From contig NZ_CP121668.1 of NCBI RefSeq assembly GCF_029714425.1, forward strand, positions 8,763,501 to 8,827,500: DNA of 64,000 nt, read 5' to 3'. Of the stretch, positions 1-8,706 are shown one piece after another; the first letter of the stretch is position 1, and each line of letters starts with the position of its first letter. Under the pieces are notes generated by a model. The model worked only from the letters and a program-made list of their open reading frames with translations, was not told the DNA's origin and searched no databases. Position numbers and translations under genes: made by a program. Source of the DNA: Bradyrhizobium sp. CB2312 (GTDB lineage: Bacteria > Pseudomonadota > Alphaproteobacteria > Rhizobiales > Xanthobacteraceae).

Positions 1-901
1 GCCATAGCCGCAGGCAAGTTTGGCGCTGCTGCTCGTTCTGGCGCAGACGCGCGAGATGAGCTACTGCCGTCATGAGGTATACAAAACGAACCGCATGACC
101 GGTTGCGGTTCGCTGCTCCGAAAGCGGCAAGTGCGCTTGGCTATACGCTTTGTTTTTTACCATCCAAGGCGCGGCATCGGATTTGGGCACGCAGGATTGC
201 TGGCGCTTCTCGTACTCAATGTCGTAGAAGTGTGGCTCCGTGCCGCGTTGCTCTACGAAATAATTAGCCAGCGTGAGATATCGCTGCTCTTTTGTCGCTT
301 CGTAGAGGCGTACCAACGCAAGTTCGATTTCCGGATGGCCATCATAGCCGTGCAACTGATCGCACTCTGGGCCGAAAACTGTGCAGAGGTGGTCAGCAAG
401 CCTGCAAACGACCTCCAGCAACCGCCGTTTGCCAGTCCCCTGAAAGAATGCGACACCCGCTTCAATTAAGTGGCCAGCACAATAAAGCTCATGGCACTCC
501 GTTAAGTTGGTCCAGCGCTCCTGAGGCGCGTTCAGTATGAAATAAGTGTTGAGGTAACCGTCGCCGCTTTGGGCAGCCGCAATCAATTCAACCAGCTCGT
601 CGACGGCTTTCTCCAGCTCTGGATTTGGTGCCTGGCATAGCGACCATGCAGCCGCCTCAAGCCATTTCGCGACGTCACTGTCCTGAAAAATCGTGCCATG
701 AAACTCGCCGCTCGCACGCCCGGCAGCAAGGCGGAAGTTCTCTACCGCGTGACTCGGTATCACCTCGGGATTGCGATCGTTTAGCACCTCCCATTGGTAG
801 GGAATTGCCGCTTCCCTGACCAGCTGCTGGCATTGCCCAATCAGTGGATCCGAGACCTGTAGGTTGTGAAGATCGACTTCGCCCACATTTCGTTCATTCA
901 T
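1..901 (-). CDS. GH127-family glycosidase (beta-L-arabinofuranosidase-like), cut by the window edge
   Basis: The reading frame runs from an ATG at 901 off the left end of the window, so only about 300 N-terminal residues are visible. The translation has the helical-barrel signature of glycoside hydrolase family 127 (old DUF1680): DGYLNTYF near residue 115, ECHELYCAGHLIEA near 140, GYDGHPEIELALVRLYE near 190, and HLPLSEQRTATGHAVR near 265. Family members remove beta-L-arabinofuranose from plant glycans. The zinc-binding cysteines expected in the C-terminal half lie outside the window. The start is supported by AAGGAGG seven bases upstream. A short open frame ends eight bases inside this gene (TGA at 894-896), which suggests it was once downstream in an operon. 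Family call fairly sure; substrate inferred. Confidence 0.75.
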   Translation of the reverse strand, partial: MNERNVGEVDLHNLQVSDPLIGQCQQLVREAAIPYQWEVLNDRNPEVIPSHAVENFRLAAGRASGEFHGTIFQDSDVAKWLEAAAWSLCQAPNPELEKAVDELVELIAAAQSGDGYLNTYFILNAPQERWTNLTECHELYCAGHLIEAGVAFFQGTGKRRLLEVVCRLADHLCTVFGPECDQLHGYDGHPEIELALVRLYEATKEQRYLTLANYFVEQRGTEPHFYDIEYEKRQQSCVPKSDAAPWMVKNKAYSQAHLPLSEQRTATGHAVRFVYLMTAVAHLARLRQNEQQRQTCLRLW

Positions 902-2007
902 CGCGTTCCTCCTTGAAGTGTGGCGAGCGGAGACCTAGCTCGGCAAGCCATCTCACCACGATTGCGTTGTTGAGCTTGTCGCCCGGAGATTTTCGGCTAC
1001 ACCCTCGTACTCTCGGGGCGAGGCTTCAAAACGATCAAATGGAGAGGCCGCCCTAAGGCGCCGCCCTCCCAGACATGCGTTGAGAGCAGTCCGTCGAGGA
1101 GCGCGACAGCAAATCCCGTGCCCGGAATAAGGAGCGGTTCTTCTGGTCAACCAGATCTGCGGCTCCCCGTAGGAGCCCAATGCGATTGCTGCCCGCCAAC
1201 CGGATTTGCCAGTCGTGCTAAATCCCGCGTCGCTGCAAGGCTGGTTGATCCTGCTATATGAGCGGGTCGGCCGTCGCTGGATAGAATAGTAGTACTCTCC
1301 TGCCGCTACAGCCGGGGGCACCGCGTCTTTCCGGTGCGACGCCCCTGCACTTGATTATAGGCCCTCGACCTAGCGCGAGAATGTTCGGTTTCTAACAATC
1401 CATTTGATGACACGTAGCAGCTGGGAGGGCCGCAGTGACGCGTATGGTCCAACAGGATTGCGTGAGCCGCTGCTAGGCGCCGAAGCGACAAACTTGACTG
1501 CTAATCCTAAGCAATCGTCGCAGGGAGTCGAAGTGCATGCTCGACGTGCCCGACATGTGGGCGGATGTGGGCAATCGGGAAAAGTAGGTTGTTGCGCGTA
1601 TGCGCCGCTGTGAACAATCCGCGACGGAGCGGCTCGAAGCTGTTGTGTGCACCGACTTGCTCGTCGGCTTCGGCAAGGTGGGAGGATGAGTTAGTGAGTC
1701 ACTTTTGTGCACCGAGCTTCAGGCTGATTTGGCCCTGCAAAGCAGATAGCAGGCTGGATAACCGAGAGCCGACTTGGATCTCCCAATTGTGCGTAATTCC
1801 CACTTTTTATCGACCGTTCCGCTCGAACGACAGCATGGTAACGTTCACGCCATTGGCGTTGGCCGGTTAACGATGATGACGGAAGCAGGACTGACTCTGC
1901 TCATCGAGCTGGATCGGTCTACGATTTAGCTGTTGATAATGGGATCGTTCTCCTTGAGCTCGCCCACTCCATTAGTGGCCTCACCGCTCAAATATGACAC
2001 TGCCGCC
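902..2007. other. Gene-poor island DNA with a possible gene tail
   Basis: I see no intact gene here. Reading leftwards, a frame of about 45 codons opens near 1030 and ends at 894-896, overlapping the GH127 start; its tail (LNNAIVVRWLAELGLR) looks like real protein sequence but I cannot name the family. A palindrome TCTGGT-CA-ACCAGA lies near 1150. The rest shows short open frames in all six frames with no motif I recognise, as expected of decayed insertion-sequence or gene remnants in a symbiosis island. Confidence 0.4.
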
Positions 2008-3834
2008 TCATTCCACAGTCACCGATTTTGCTAGATTACGCGGCTGGTCCACGTCCGCGCCCCTTACGAGCGCGGTATGGTAAGCCAAGAGCTGAACCGG
2101 AATGGCATAGACCATTGGCGTAAAGCTTGCGACCATCTCCGGCAGCACAATGGTCATGAGTGTGTCCACCGTTGCTTCCAAAGCACCCTTCGAATCGGTC
2201 ATCAGGATGATCTTGCCGCCCCGAGCCGCAACTTCTTGCATATTCGAGACGGTCTTTTCGAAGACCTCGTCATAAGGCGCGATCACCACCACAGGCACTG
2301 CCTCATCTATCAGCGCGATCGGTCCGTGCTTGAGCTCGCCGGCGGCATAACCTTCTGAGTGGATATAGGCAATTTCCTTCAGCTTGAGTGCGCCCTCCAG
2401 TGCCAGGGGGGCCGATGTGCCACGACCTAGATAGAGCACGTCCCTTGTGTCGGCGATATAACGCGCGAGCTTCTCGATCTGCGGCTCAATCAACAGTGCC
2501 GTAGCAATCAACCGCGGCACTTCGATAAGCGCACGCACAAGCTTCGTTTCCTCGATCTCAGACAGTTTATCGCGCTCTTTGCCTGCTGCGACGGCAAGCG
2601 CGGCCAATACCATCAGCTGGCAGATGAATGCCTTGGTGGAGGCGACGCCGATTTCTGGCCCCGCCAGCGTCGGCAGAACGGATTCGCTCTCCCGCGCAAT
2701 CGTCGACGTCGGGACATTGACCACAGATATCGTGTGCACGCCCTGGTCCTTGGCGTATCGCAACGCAGCTAACGTGTCAGCGGTTTCGCCCGACTGCGAG
2801 ATGACGATCGCGAGATCGCCCCGGCGCAATGGCGCCTCCCTGTAGCGGAACTCGGACGCTACATCGATCTCGACAGGCAAGCGCGCCAGCCGCTCGAACC
2901 AGTATTTGGCGATGTGCCCGGCATAGCTTGCAGTGCCGCACGCCGTAATTGAGATGCGCTGAATGGATTTAAAGTCGAATGGCAATGTGAGCGGCAGGGC
3001 GACGCGCTCGGCCGCCGTGTCGAGATAATGCGCCAATGTCTTGCCGGCCACTGTCGGCTGTTCGTGAATTTCCTTGGCCATAAAGTGGCGATAATTCGCT
3101 TTGTCCACAAGGAGGGACGATACGCCAGACTTTGATGTTTCCCGCTCGACGACAGATCCGTCTACGCTATAGATCACGTACATCGTGCGCGTAAGCACGG
3201 CCCAGTCGCCGTCTTCAAGATAGGTGATGGTGTCGGTCAAAGGCGCGAGCGCGATCGCATCCGATCCTAGATACATTTCGCCGTTACCATGCCCGATCGC
3301 AAGGGGCGACCCCCTACGCGCGCAGATCAAAAGATCGTCGTGGGCCTTGAACAGGAACGCCAGCGCGAAGGCACCGCGCAGCCGGGGCAGCGACGCTTGT
3401 ACCGCATCCTGCGGCGAGTAACTCTTCATGAGATAAGATTCGACGAGATGCGCCACCACCTCTGTGTCTGTCTCTGAGTTAAAATGGGCCCCATTCCGCT
3501 CCAGTTCGGCTCGCAACTCGCGGAAATTCTCAATGATCCCGTTATGAACGACCGCGACATTTTCCGTCGCATGCGGGTGAGCATTGCTCTCGGTCGGCTT
3601 TCCATGGGTCGCCCAGCGGGTATGACCGATTCCCGTGTGACCCGACGGCGGATAATAGCGCAGCCGCTCCTCAAGGTTTCTCAGCTTACCTTCAGCGCGG
3701 CGGCGCTCGATATTGAGACCTTCGAGAGTCGCGAGGCCTGCGGAGTCGTAGCCCCGATATTCCAATCTCTTGAGCGAGGCCAGCAACTGCCCAACGACCG
3801 GACCACGCCCCAAAATACCAACAATTCCACACAT
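2008..3834 (-). CDS. nodM: Glutamine-fructose-6-phosphate aminotransferase, symbiotic copy
   Basis: This 608-residue enzyme makes glucosamine-6-phosphate from fructose-6-phosphate and glutamine, the first committed step toward the UDP-GlcNAc used for Nod factor chitin backbones and for cell wall. The class II glutamine amidotransferase domain covers about residues 1-240 and starts MCGIVGILG, so Cys2 becomes the N-terminal nucleophile; HGIxENF-like and TDTEVVAHL motifs follow. Two SIS domains follow (CGTASYAGH and SQSGETADT in the first; GRGTSAPLALEG and EGYAAGELKHGP in the second), ending in DQPRNLAKSVTVE. I chose the ATG at 3834 rather than the TTG at 3843 because the cysteine must follow the initiator. 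Neighbouring noeL-nolK and the island setting favour nodM over housekeeping glmS; the sequence alone does not separate them. Confidence 0.85.
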   Translation of the reverse strand: MCGIVGILGRGPVVGQLLASLKRLEYRGYDSAGLATLEGLNIERRRAEGKLRNLEERLRYYPPSGHTGIGHTRWATHGKPTESNAHPHATENVAVVHNGIIENFRELRAELERNGAHFNSETDTEVVAHLVESYLMKSYSPQDAVQASLPRLRGAFALAFLFKAHDDLLICARRGSPLAIGHGNGEMYLGSDAIALAPLTDTITYLEDGDWAVLTRTMYVIYSVDGSVVERETSKSGVSSLLVDKANYRHFMAKEIHEQPTVAGKTLAHYLDTAAERVALPLTLPFDFKSIQRISITACGTASYAGHIAKYWFERLARLPVEIDVASEFRYREAPLRRGDLAIVISQSGETADTLAALRYAKDQGVHTISVVNVPTSTIARESESVLPTLAGPEIGVASTKAFICQLMVLAALAVAAGKERDKLSEIEETKLVRALIEVPRLIATALLIEPQIEKLARYIADTRDVLYLGRGTSAPLALEGALKLKEIAYIHSEGYAAGELKHGPIALIDEAVPVVVIAPYDEVFEKTVSNMQEVAARGGKIILMTDSKGALEATVDTLMTIVLPEMVASFTPMVYAIPVQLLAYHTALVRGADVDQPRNLAKSVTVE

Positions 3835-4821
3835 ATCGATCAATGCAGCCCAAGTTTAAGGAGTCAGGAACCCGGTCATGAAATTCGCTTGCCCGATGGT
3901 AACAGGTGTCGAGTTCGGTTTTCGCGACCGCCTGTACCGCCGCCGCATTCACAAGCGTGAGTTAGATCTCTTTCAGCCATCATCGCTTCGCGGCTACATT
4001 CCACTTGTAACTGGCGATCGAGTACAAACGGCGGAGCAGCTCTAGCTTGAATTGTTCCGCGTTCTGGACACGTTTTTCCAGCGCGGGTTTAGGAGACTTA
4101 TCATACTTGAACCGAGGCAACTTACGCTCGGCCAGGTTAAAGGATTGGCGCCGAAGCTCCATTGTACGAAAGTAAGCTCTCGATATCGAAACGTTCGTCG
4201 ATCTATACCAACGTTTGCTACTCTTTCTCACTTTGTCGCGCCTCGCCCCTCACTGCCTGCCGCGAGCTGGACATTAGCAACGGCACAGATCATGGTTGAT
4301 GAGTCGACCCAAGATTGCGTGTTCTGTTCGGAAGTTAAACGCGCTTTGTGGACTGCGGCTCTATGAGCAAGTTTTGGCTGTGTTCTGACTTGCGTGCCGC
4401 CATTCCGACAGATGCATTGACGAATGCGAAGTCGCTCTCCCACGCCATGACGAGACCGCACGAAATGCACACTTGCTCCTGAGGACAGATAAGGAGCACA
4501 GACCGCCGCTTCTATCTCATTACAAATGTCGCCCAGGGGCAAACGCGCCGCGAGCACGCGTAAGGGCGTTTTGCCATCCATCTCGCCTGCTTAGGAACAT
4601 CGCGTCGCTAGGGTTACTTGGCTTCATTTTTGAAGCTCAATGTGTTCGCATCCTTCAGTCGAGATATAAATGAATGTATATAGTGTGCATTCCTGCATGA
4701 TGTGTATGACTGAGCTAACGATCGCTTTCTTTTAATTGCGGGTGGAGCGCGTGTGCGCATCTAGATTTTTCGAGAAACGGCTTCGCAATGGTGTTTCTTT
4801 GCGGCGCTACTAAGGGAAACC
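3835..4821. other. Long divergent intergenic region between nodM and noeL
   Basis: Nearly 1 kb separates the divergently read nodM and noeL. Open frames exist on the minus strand (3980-4231, 83 codons, Lys/Arg rich; 4228-4581, 117 codons) but neither shows a convincing ribosome site or family motif, so I treat them as relics or chance. A degenerate nod-box-like stretch lies at 4157-4214. AT content is high immediately upstream of noeL, around 4620-4740. Confidence 0.4.
4157..4214 (+). promoter_or_regulatory. Degenerate nod-box-like sequence
   Basis: Reading rightward, the stretch holds CTCCAT then a TACG matching the YRYR positions, an exact ATCGAAAC block at 4185-4192, and TCGATCTATACCAAC toward its end. 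These resemble, in order, the conserved blocks of the NodD-binding nod box. However, the blocks are spread by about 6 and 4 to 5 extra bases, so the spacing needed for a normal NodD site is broken. It points toward noeL, about 600 bases away. It could be a decayed box or coincidence. Confidence 0.22.
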
Positions 4822-5907
4822 ATGGCGGCTCAGGAGTCAAAACGGCGCGTTGCGCTGATTACGGGCGTCACCGGGCAGGACGGCGCCTATCTCGCCGAAT
4901 ATCTGCTGTCGCTCGGCTATATCGTGCACGGCATCAAGCGCCGCTCGTCCTCGTTCAACACCGCGCGCGTCGATCACCTCTACCAGGACCCGCATGTCGG
5001 CAACGGGCCGTTCCTGATGCACTATGGCGACATGACGGATTCGACCAATCTGATCCGCCTGATGCAGCAGATCCGCCCCACCGAGATCTACAATCTCGCC
5101 GCGCAGAGCCACGTCGCCGTCAGCTTCGAGAGCCCGGAATATACCGCCAATGCCGACGCCATCGGCGTGCTGCGCCTCCTGGAGGCGATCCGCATCCTCG
5201 GCATGGAGAAGCAGACGCGGTTCTACCAGGCCTCGACCTCCGAGCTCTACGGCCTCGTGCAGGAGATCCCGCAGAAGGAGACCACGCCGTTCTATCCGCG
5301 CTCGCCTTATGGCGTCGCCAAGCTCTACGGCTACTGGATCACGGTGAACTACCGCGAAGCCTATGGCATGTTCGCCAGCAACGGCATCCTGTTCAACCAC
5401 GAGAGCCCGATCCGCGGTGAGACCTTCGTCACCCGCAAGATCACCCGCGCCGTCGCTCGGATCGAAGTCGGCCTCGAGGACACGCTCTATCTCGGCAATC
5501 TCGAAGCCAAGCGCGACTGGGGGCATGCGAAGGACTACGTCGAAGGCATGCACATGATCCTCCAGGCCGACAAGCCTGACGATTTCGTGCTCGCCACCGG
5601 CGAGACGCGCTCGGTGCGCGAAATGGTCGAGCTGGCCTTTGCGCAGGTCGGCCGCCGCATCGCGTGGCGCGGGCAGGGCGTCGACGAGACCGGCGTCGAT
5701 GAGACGACCGGCAAGACCGTGGTGAAGATCGATCCCACCTATTTCCGACCGACCGAGGTCGATCTCCTGGTCGGTGACGCCAGCAAGGCGCGCCAGGTGC
5801 TCGGCTGGAAGCCGAAACGGACGTTTGCGCAGCTCGTCGAGGAGATGGTGGCGAGCGATCTGGCGGAGGCAAAACGGGACGCCGGCCGTGGCAAGCACAG
5901 CGTTTGA
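4822..5907 (+). CDS. noeL: GDP-mannose 4,6-dehydratase
   Basis: The 361-residue enzyme converts GDP-D-mannose to GDP-4-keto-6-deoxymannose, the first step to GDP-L-fucose. It is an extended short-chain dehydrogenase: the NADP-binding GVTGQDG sits at residues 15-21, the [13 protein letters not shown] loop typical of GMD enzymes at 40-52, and the active-site set STSELYG near 138-144 with Y163-xxx-K167. Length is normal for the family. AAGGGA precedes the ATG. The gene overlaps nolK by 20 bases, so the two are surely co-transcribed. In Bradyrhizobium these genes supply the fucose that NodZ adds to Nod factor; nodZ itself is not in the window. GC content is clearly higher than in the surrounding island DNA. 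Confidence 0.9.
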   Translation: MAAQESKRRVALITGVTGQDGAYLAEYLLSLGYIVHGIKRRSSSFNTARVDHLYQDPHVGNGPFLMHYGDMTDSTNLIRLMQQIRPTEIYNLAAQSHVAVSFESPEYTANADAIGVLRLLEAIRILGMEKQTRFYQASTSELYGLVQEIPQKETTPFYPRSPYGVAKLYGYWITVNYREAYGMFASNGILFNHESPIRGETFVTRKITRAVARIEVGLEDTLYLGNLEAKRDWGHAKDYVEGMHMILQADKPDDFVLATGETRSVREMVELAFAQVGRRIAWRGQGVDETGVDETTGKTVVKIDPTYFRPTEVDLLVGDASKARQVLGWKPKRTFAQLVEEMVASDLAEAKRDAGRGKHSV

Positions 5908-6865
5908 GCTGAAAGATAAAAGCGTCTACGTCGCCGGCCATCGCGGCATGGTCGGAGCCGCGCTGGTGCGCCAGCTCGAACGGGAGGACGTCAAGCTCGT
6001 CACGGTGGATCGCCGCGAGGTCGATCTCTGCAATCAGGCCGCCGTGTTCGACTGGTTCGCGCGCGTGCGGCCGCAGGTGATCTTCCTTGCCGCCGCAAAG
6101 GTCGGTGGCATCGTCGCCAACAACACGCTGCGCGCCGAATTCATCTACGACAACATTGCGATCGCGGCCAACGTGATCCATGCCGCGCACCAGAACGGTG
6201 CCGAGAAGCTGATGTTTCTGGGCTCGTCCTGCATCTACCCGAAGCTGGCGCCGCAGCCGCTAGGCGAGGATTCCGTGCTGACAGGCCCGCTGGAGCCGAC
6301 CAACGAGCCTTATGCGATCGCCAAGATCGCCGGCATCAAGATGGTGGAGGCCTATCGCAGCCAGTATGGCAGGGACTTCATAAGCGTGATGCCGACCAAT
6401 CTCTACGGTCCCGGCGACAATTATCATCCCGAGTACAGCCACGTGGTTGCCGCCCTGGTCCGCCGCTTCCACGAGGCAAAGCTCGCGGGCTCGAAGAGCG
6501 TTGTGGTCTGGGGCACCGGCACGCCGCGCCGCGAATTTCTCTACGTTGACGATCTCGCCGACGCTTGCATCCATCTGATGAAGACCTATTCCTCGCCGGA
6601 ATTGGTCAATATCGGTACCGGCGAGGACATCAGCATCGCCGAGTTAGCACTCATGGTTGCGGCCGCCATCGGTTTTCGCGGTGAGATCAGATTTGACACG
6701 TCGCGCCCTGACGGCACACCGCGCAAGCTGCTCGACGTCGGGCGGCTGTCCAGGCTCGGCTGGCGCGCCACGACCTCGCTTGAGGACGGCATTCAGCTGG
6801 CGTACCGGGCGTATCGCGCCGACGGCGATGAACGGTACCAAAGTGATCTGCCTGTTCCGGGATAA
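5888..6865 (+). CDS. nolK: GDP-L-fucose synthase (epimerase/reductase)
   Basis: This protein of about 325 residues converts GDP-4-keto-6-deoxymannose to GDP-L-fucose. It is an extended short-chain dehydrogenase with the nucleotide motif AGHRGMVG at residues 16-23, [13 protein letters not shown] (catalytic Ser/Cys region), YAIAKIAG (Tyr-xxx-Lys), and [15 protein letters not shown], all characteristic of Fcl/WcaG enzymes. I chose the GTG at 5888 because it gives the usual short N-terminus before the Rossmann motif; the frame stays open farther upstream, but only as an overlap with noeL. The overlap implies translational coupling to noeL. The stop lies in a region where GC falls again, so the noeL-nolK pair behaves as a compact GC-rich cassette. 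Confidence 0.88.
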   Translation: MASTAFELKDKSVYVAGHRGMVGAALVRQLEREDVKLVTVDRREVDLCNQAAVFDWFARVRPQVIFLAAAKVGGIVANNTLRAEFIYDNIAIAANVIHAAHQNGAEKLMFLGSSCIYPKLAPQPLGEDSVLTGPLEPTNEPYAIAKIAGIKMVEAYRSQYGRDFISVMPTNLYGPGDNYHPEYSHVVAALVRRFHEAKLAGSKSVVVWGTGTPRREFLYVDDLADACIHLMKTYSSPELVNIGTGEDISIAELALMVAAAIGFRGEIRFDTSRPDGTPRKLLDVGRLSRLGWRATTSLEDGIQLAYRAYRADGDERYQSDLPVPG

Positions 6866-7161
6866 CGGGCCCAATCCTAGGCATCAATCCGCGGTGAATG
6901 TCCAGCCGAGCGCACTTGCCGCTCACGTCCTCCAACTTTGCTTCGCAGTTGACAAGCGTTCATTGTCACCGGGCTCGGTCGGACGCCAAGACCCCAAGTG
7001 ACGCGGTGTATCATAGCTACGACGCAGCCAACCACCATGGCCATGATCGAGACCTGCTACCATGAAGTCGAGAGCTCATCGTCTCTAAGCCGCTAAGTGC
7101 CGACCGCTGGACGGTCATTAGTCGGAAGCTTACTGGTGTCCCTTTCCTCTCGGCCAACGCC

Positions 7162-8297
7162 TTAGCGATGGTCTGTCATCATCCTCGCTGACAGCGTAAC
7201 GATGGACATGAGCGCGCCCAATATCCCAAACGCCACGCGCAAGCCAAACATGTGTGCGACGAGCCCAATGCCGGCGGGTCCAACGAGTATACCCGCGTAG
7301 CCGGCTGTCGTGACAACCGCGATCGCAACGGCTGGCGGCATTATTTTCTGTTTGCCGGCGCGTCGACAAAGTACAGGTACAACATTAGAAATGCCCAATC
7401 CAATGAGCAGGAACCCCGCCATAGCAATTAACGCAACGGGCGCGGCCACCACAGCCAAGAATCCTGTTACGATCGGCAGAGTCCCAAGTATCAATATGGC
7501 ACGGTCACCGATTCGCGCCACCACGGCATCTCCACCGAGACGCCCTGCGGCCATTGCGATTGAGAAGAGCATACAACCAATGCCCCCATGCGCTTCCGCG
7601 AGAAGATCTCGTTCAACGAGAAGCAAAGCGCTCCAATCGAGCATTGAACCTTCGACAAGGAAAGTGATAGCCGCGAGCACAGCTATTAGCAACACGCTGC
7701 GATTGGGCAAAACAAACGATGGCCCCTGCTGCCCCGCCCAAGCCGCGAGCAACCCCGGCCAGGCCGATACAATCGCGATCGTCATCAGCGCCGAACAGAC
7801 CAACGTCGAAAAAAGCGGGCCAAGCTGCAGCGACAGGAGCGAGGTCACGGCGGCAGAGCCGGTGAATTCCCCAATGCTGTACTGGGCGTGGAAGCCAGAC
7901 ATCAATGGACGGCCCGTGACGCGCTCCAATTCAATCGCGTGAATGTTCATGGCTACATCGATCGAGCCCAGTGAAACGCCGAAGCAAACAGCGTAGCACC
8001 GAGCCTGACAGGTGTGTTGGCAATTCCAAGGCACGGCAATAAGATCGCGAGTCCAAGTCCCCCAAGGATAATGGGCTTGCTGCCGTACCGCGCATTCAAT
8101 ACGCCGGTCAAAAGCATCGCGATAACGGATCCCGTTCCGAGACAGAGCAACAGAAAACCAAGCATGCGGTCACCGACCGCGAGCCGCTCCTTGGCGAGGG
8201 GCACCAAAGGCGCCCAGGTCGCGAGGCCGAATCCGGCCACAAAAAATGCGAGCCGGATCCCAAGCAGGCCGGCAGACCAATTAGCAGGCAGTATCAC
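7162..8297 (-). pseudogene. MFS transporter interrupted by a frameshift
   Basis: Two overlapping frames (8297 to 7953, then 8034 to 7162) together make one major-facilitator protein of about 378 residues. The first carries the N-terminal helices and the YGSKPIILGGLGLA loop; the second continues with FGVSLGSIDVAMNIHAIE and VTGRPLMSGFHA, motifs of the YbjJ/fucose-permease-like branch, then the remaining helices to RMMTDHR. The sense switches frame near 7980-7986, where one base appears to be missing within a TTTGCTTCGG context. Either the gene is a recent pseudogene or the base was lost in sequencing. Its substrate is unknown; closeness to nolK is suggestive only. Confidence 0.7.
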
Positions 8298-8706
8298 GGG
8301 CGCTCCTGAGAGAACGGGGCCGCGAGCGCGACGCCCCTCATCCTGCGTGCGTCGCCTGCAGGCGGCGCTATCGACAATGATGGCCTCAAGCTGGCATTCT
8401 TTATCCCTGCAAATGCAATGCCGTCACAAAATTAGTAGACTACCTCACTAGGCAAGCGGACGGTGATCGTCGAGCCCGTGGATAGGGTGTGTCGGTTGTT
8501 CCTTCCCGGTTAAGCTGGCCATAAGAGGGTGACAGTTTTTGCTGATCTGCGACAACCGGAGGCGCAACGCTCACTGTGGCTTTGTCGCAAAGCCTACAAA
8601 CCTCGCAAAGCCAACGGGGCGTGAAGATCTCGATTCGTAAGGTAACGTGAAGCGATCGCAGGCTCCTTCGCGTACCACACTGAGCGAACCTGGATTGATT
8701 TTATCG
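8298..8706. other. Intergenic region with a short palindrome
   Basis: No gene is visible between the MFS start and the RND stop. A perfect inverted repeat GGCTTTG-TCG-CAAAGCC lies at 8578-8594, about 110 bases beyond the RND stop codon. It is not followed by a T run on either strand, so it is a weak terminator candidate at best and might instead be an insertion-sequence end. Confidence 0.3.

Noticed and set aside
20..469. 149-codon plus-strand frame at the left edge
   Set aside because: It is antisense to the GH127-type gene, whose minus-strand frame has family motifs and a ribosome site.
970..1000. GTTGAGCTTGTCG resembles the start of a type III secretion tts box
   Set aside because: Only the first part matches, the rest of the box is absent, and it points away from the GH127 gene within a likely coding tail.
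953..1321. 122-codon minus-strand frame, possible group II intron or transposase remnant
   Set aside because: The hairpin near 1150 does not match intron domain V and the translation has no reverse-transcriptase or transposase motif.
3980..4231. 83-codon Lys/Arg-rich minus-strand frame upstream of nodM
   Set aside because: No ribosome site or motif; it overlaps the degenerate nod-box-like stretch and is probably a relic or chance.
4837..5898. 353-codon minus-strand frame opposite noeL
   Set aside because: A shadow of the GC-rich noeL gene; its composition is the mirror of the coding strand and it has no motifs.
8578..8594. Perfect GGCTTTG-TCG-CAAAGCC palindrome considered as an insertion-sequence end or terminator
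   Set aside because: No partner repeat, transposase or T run was found nearby.
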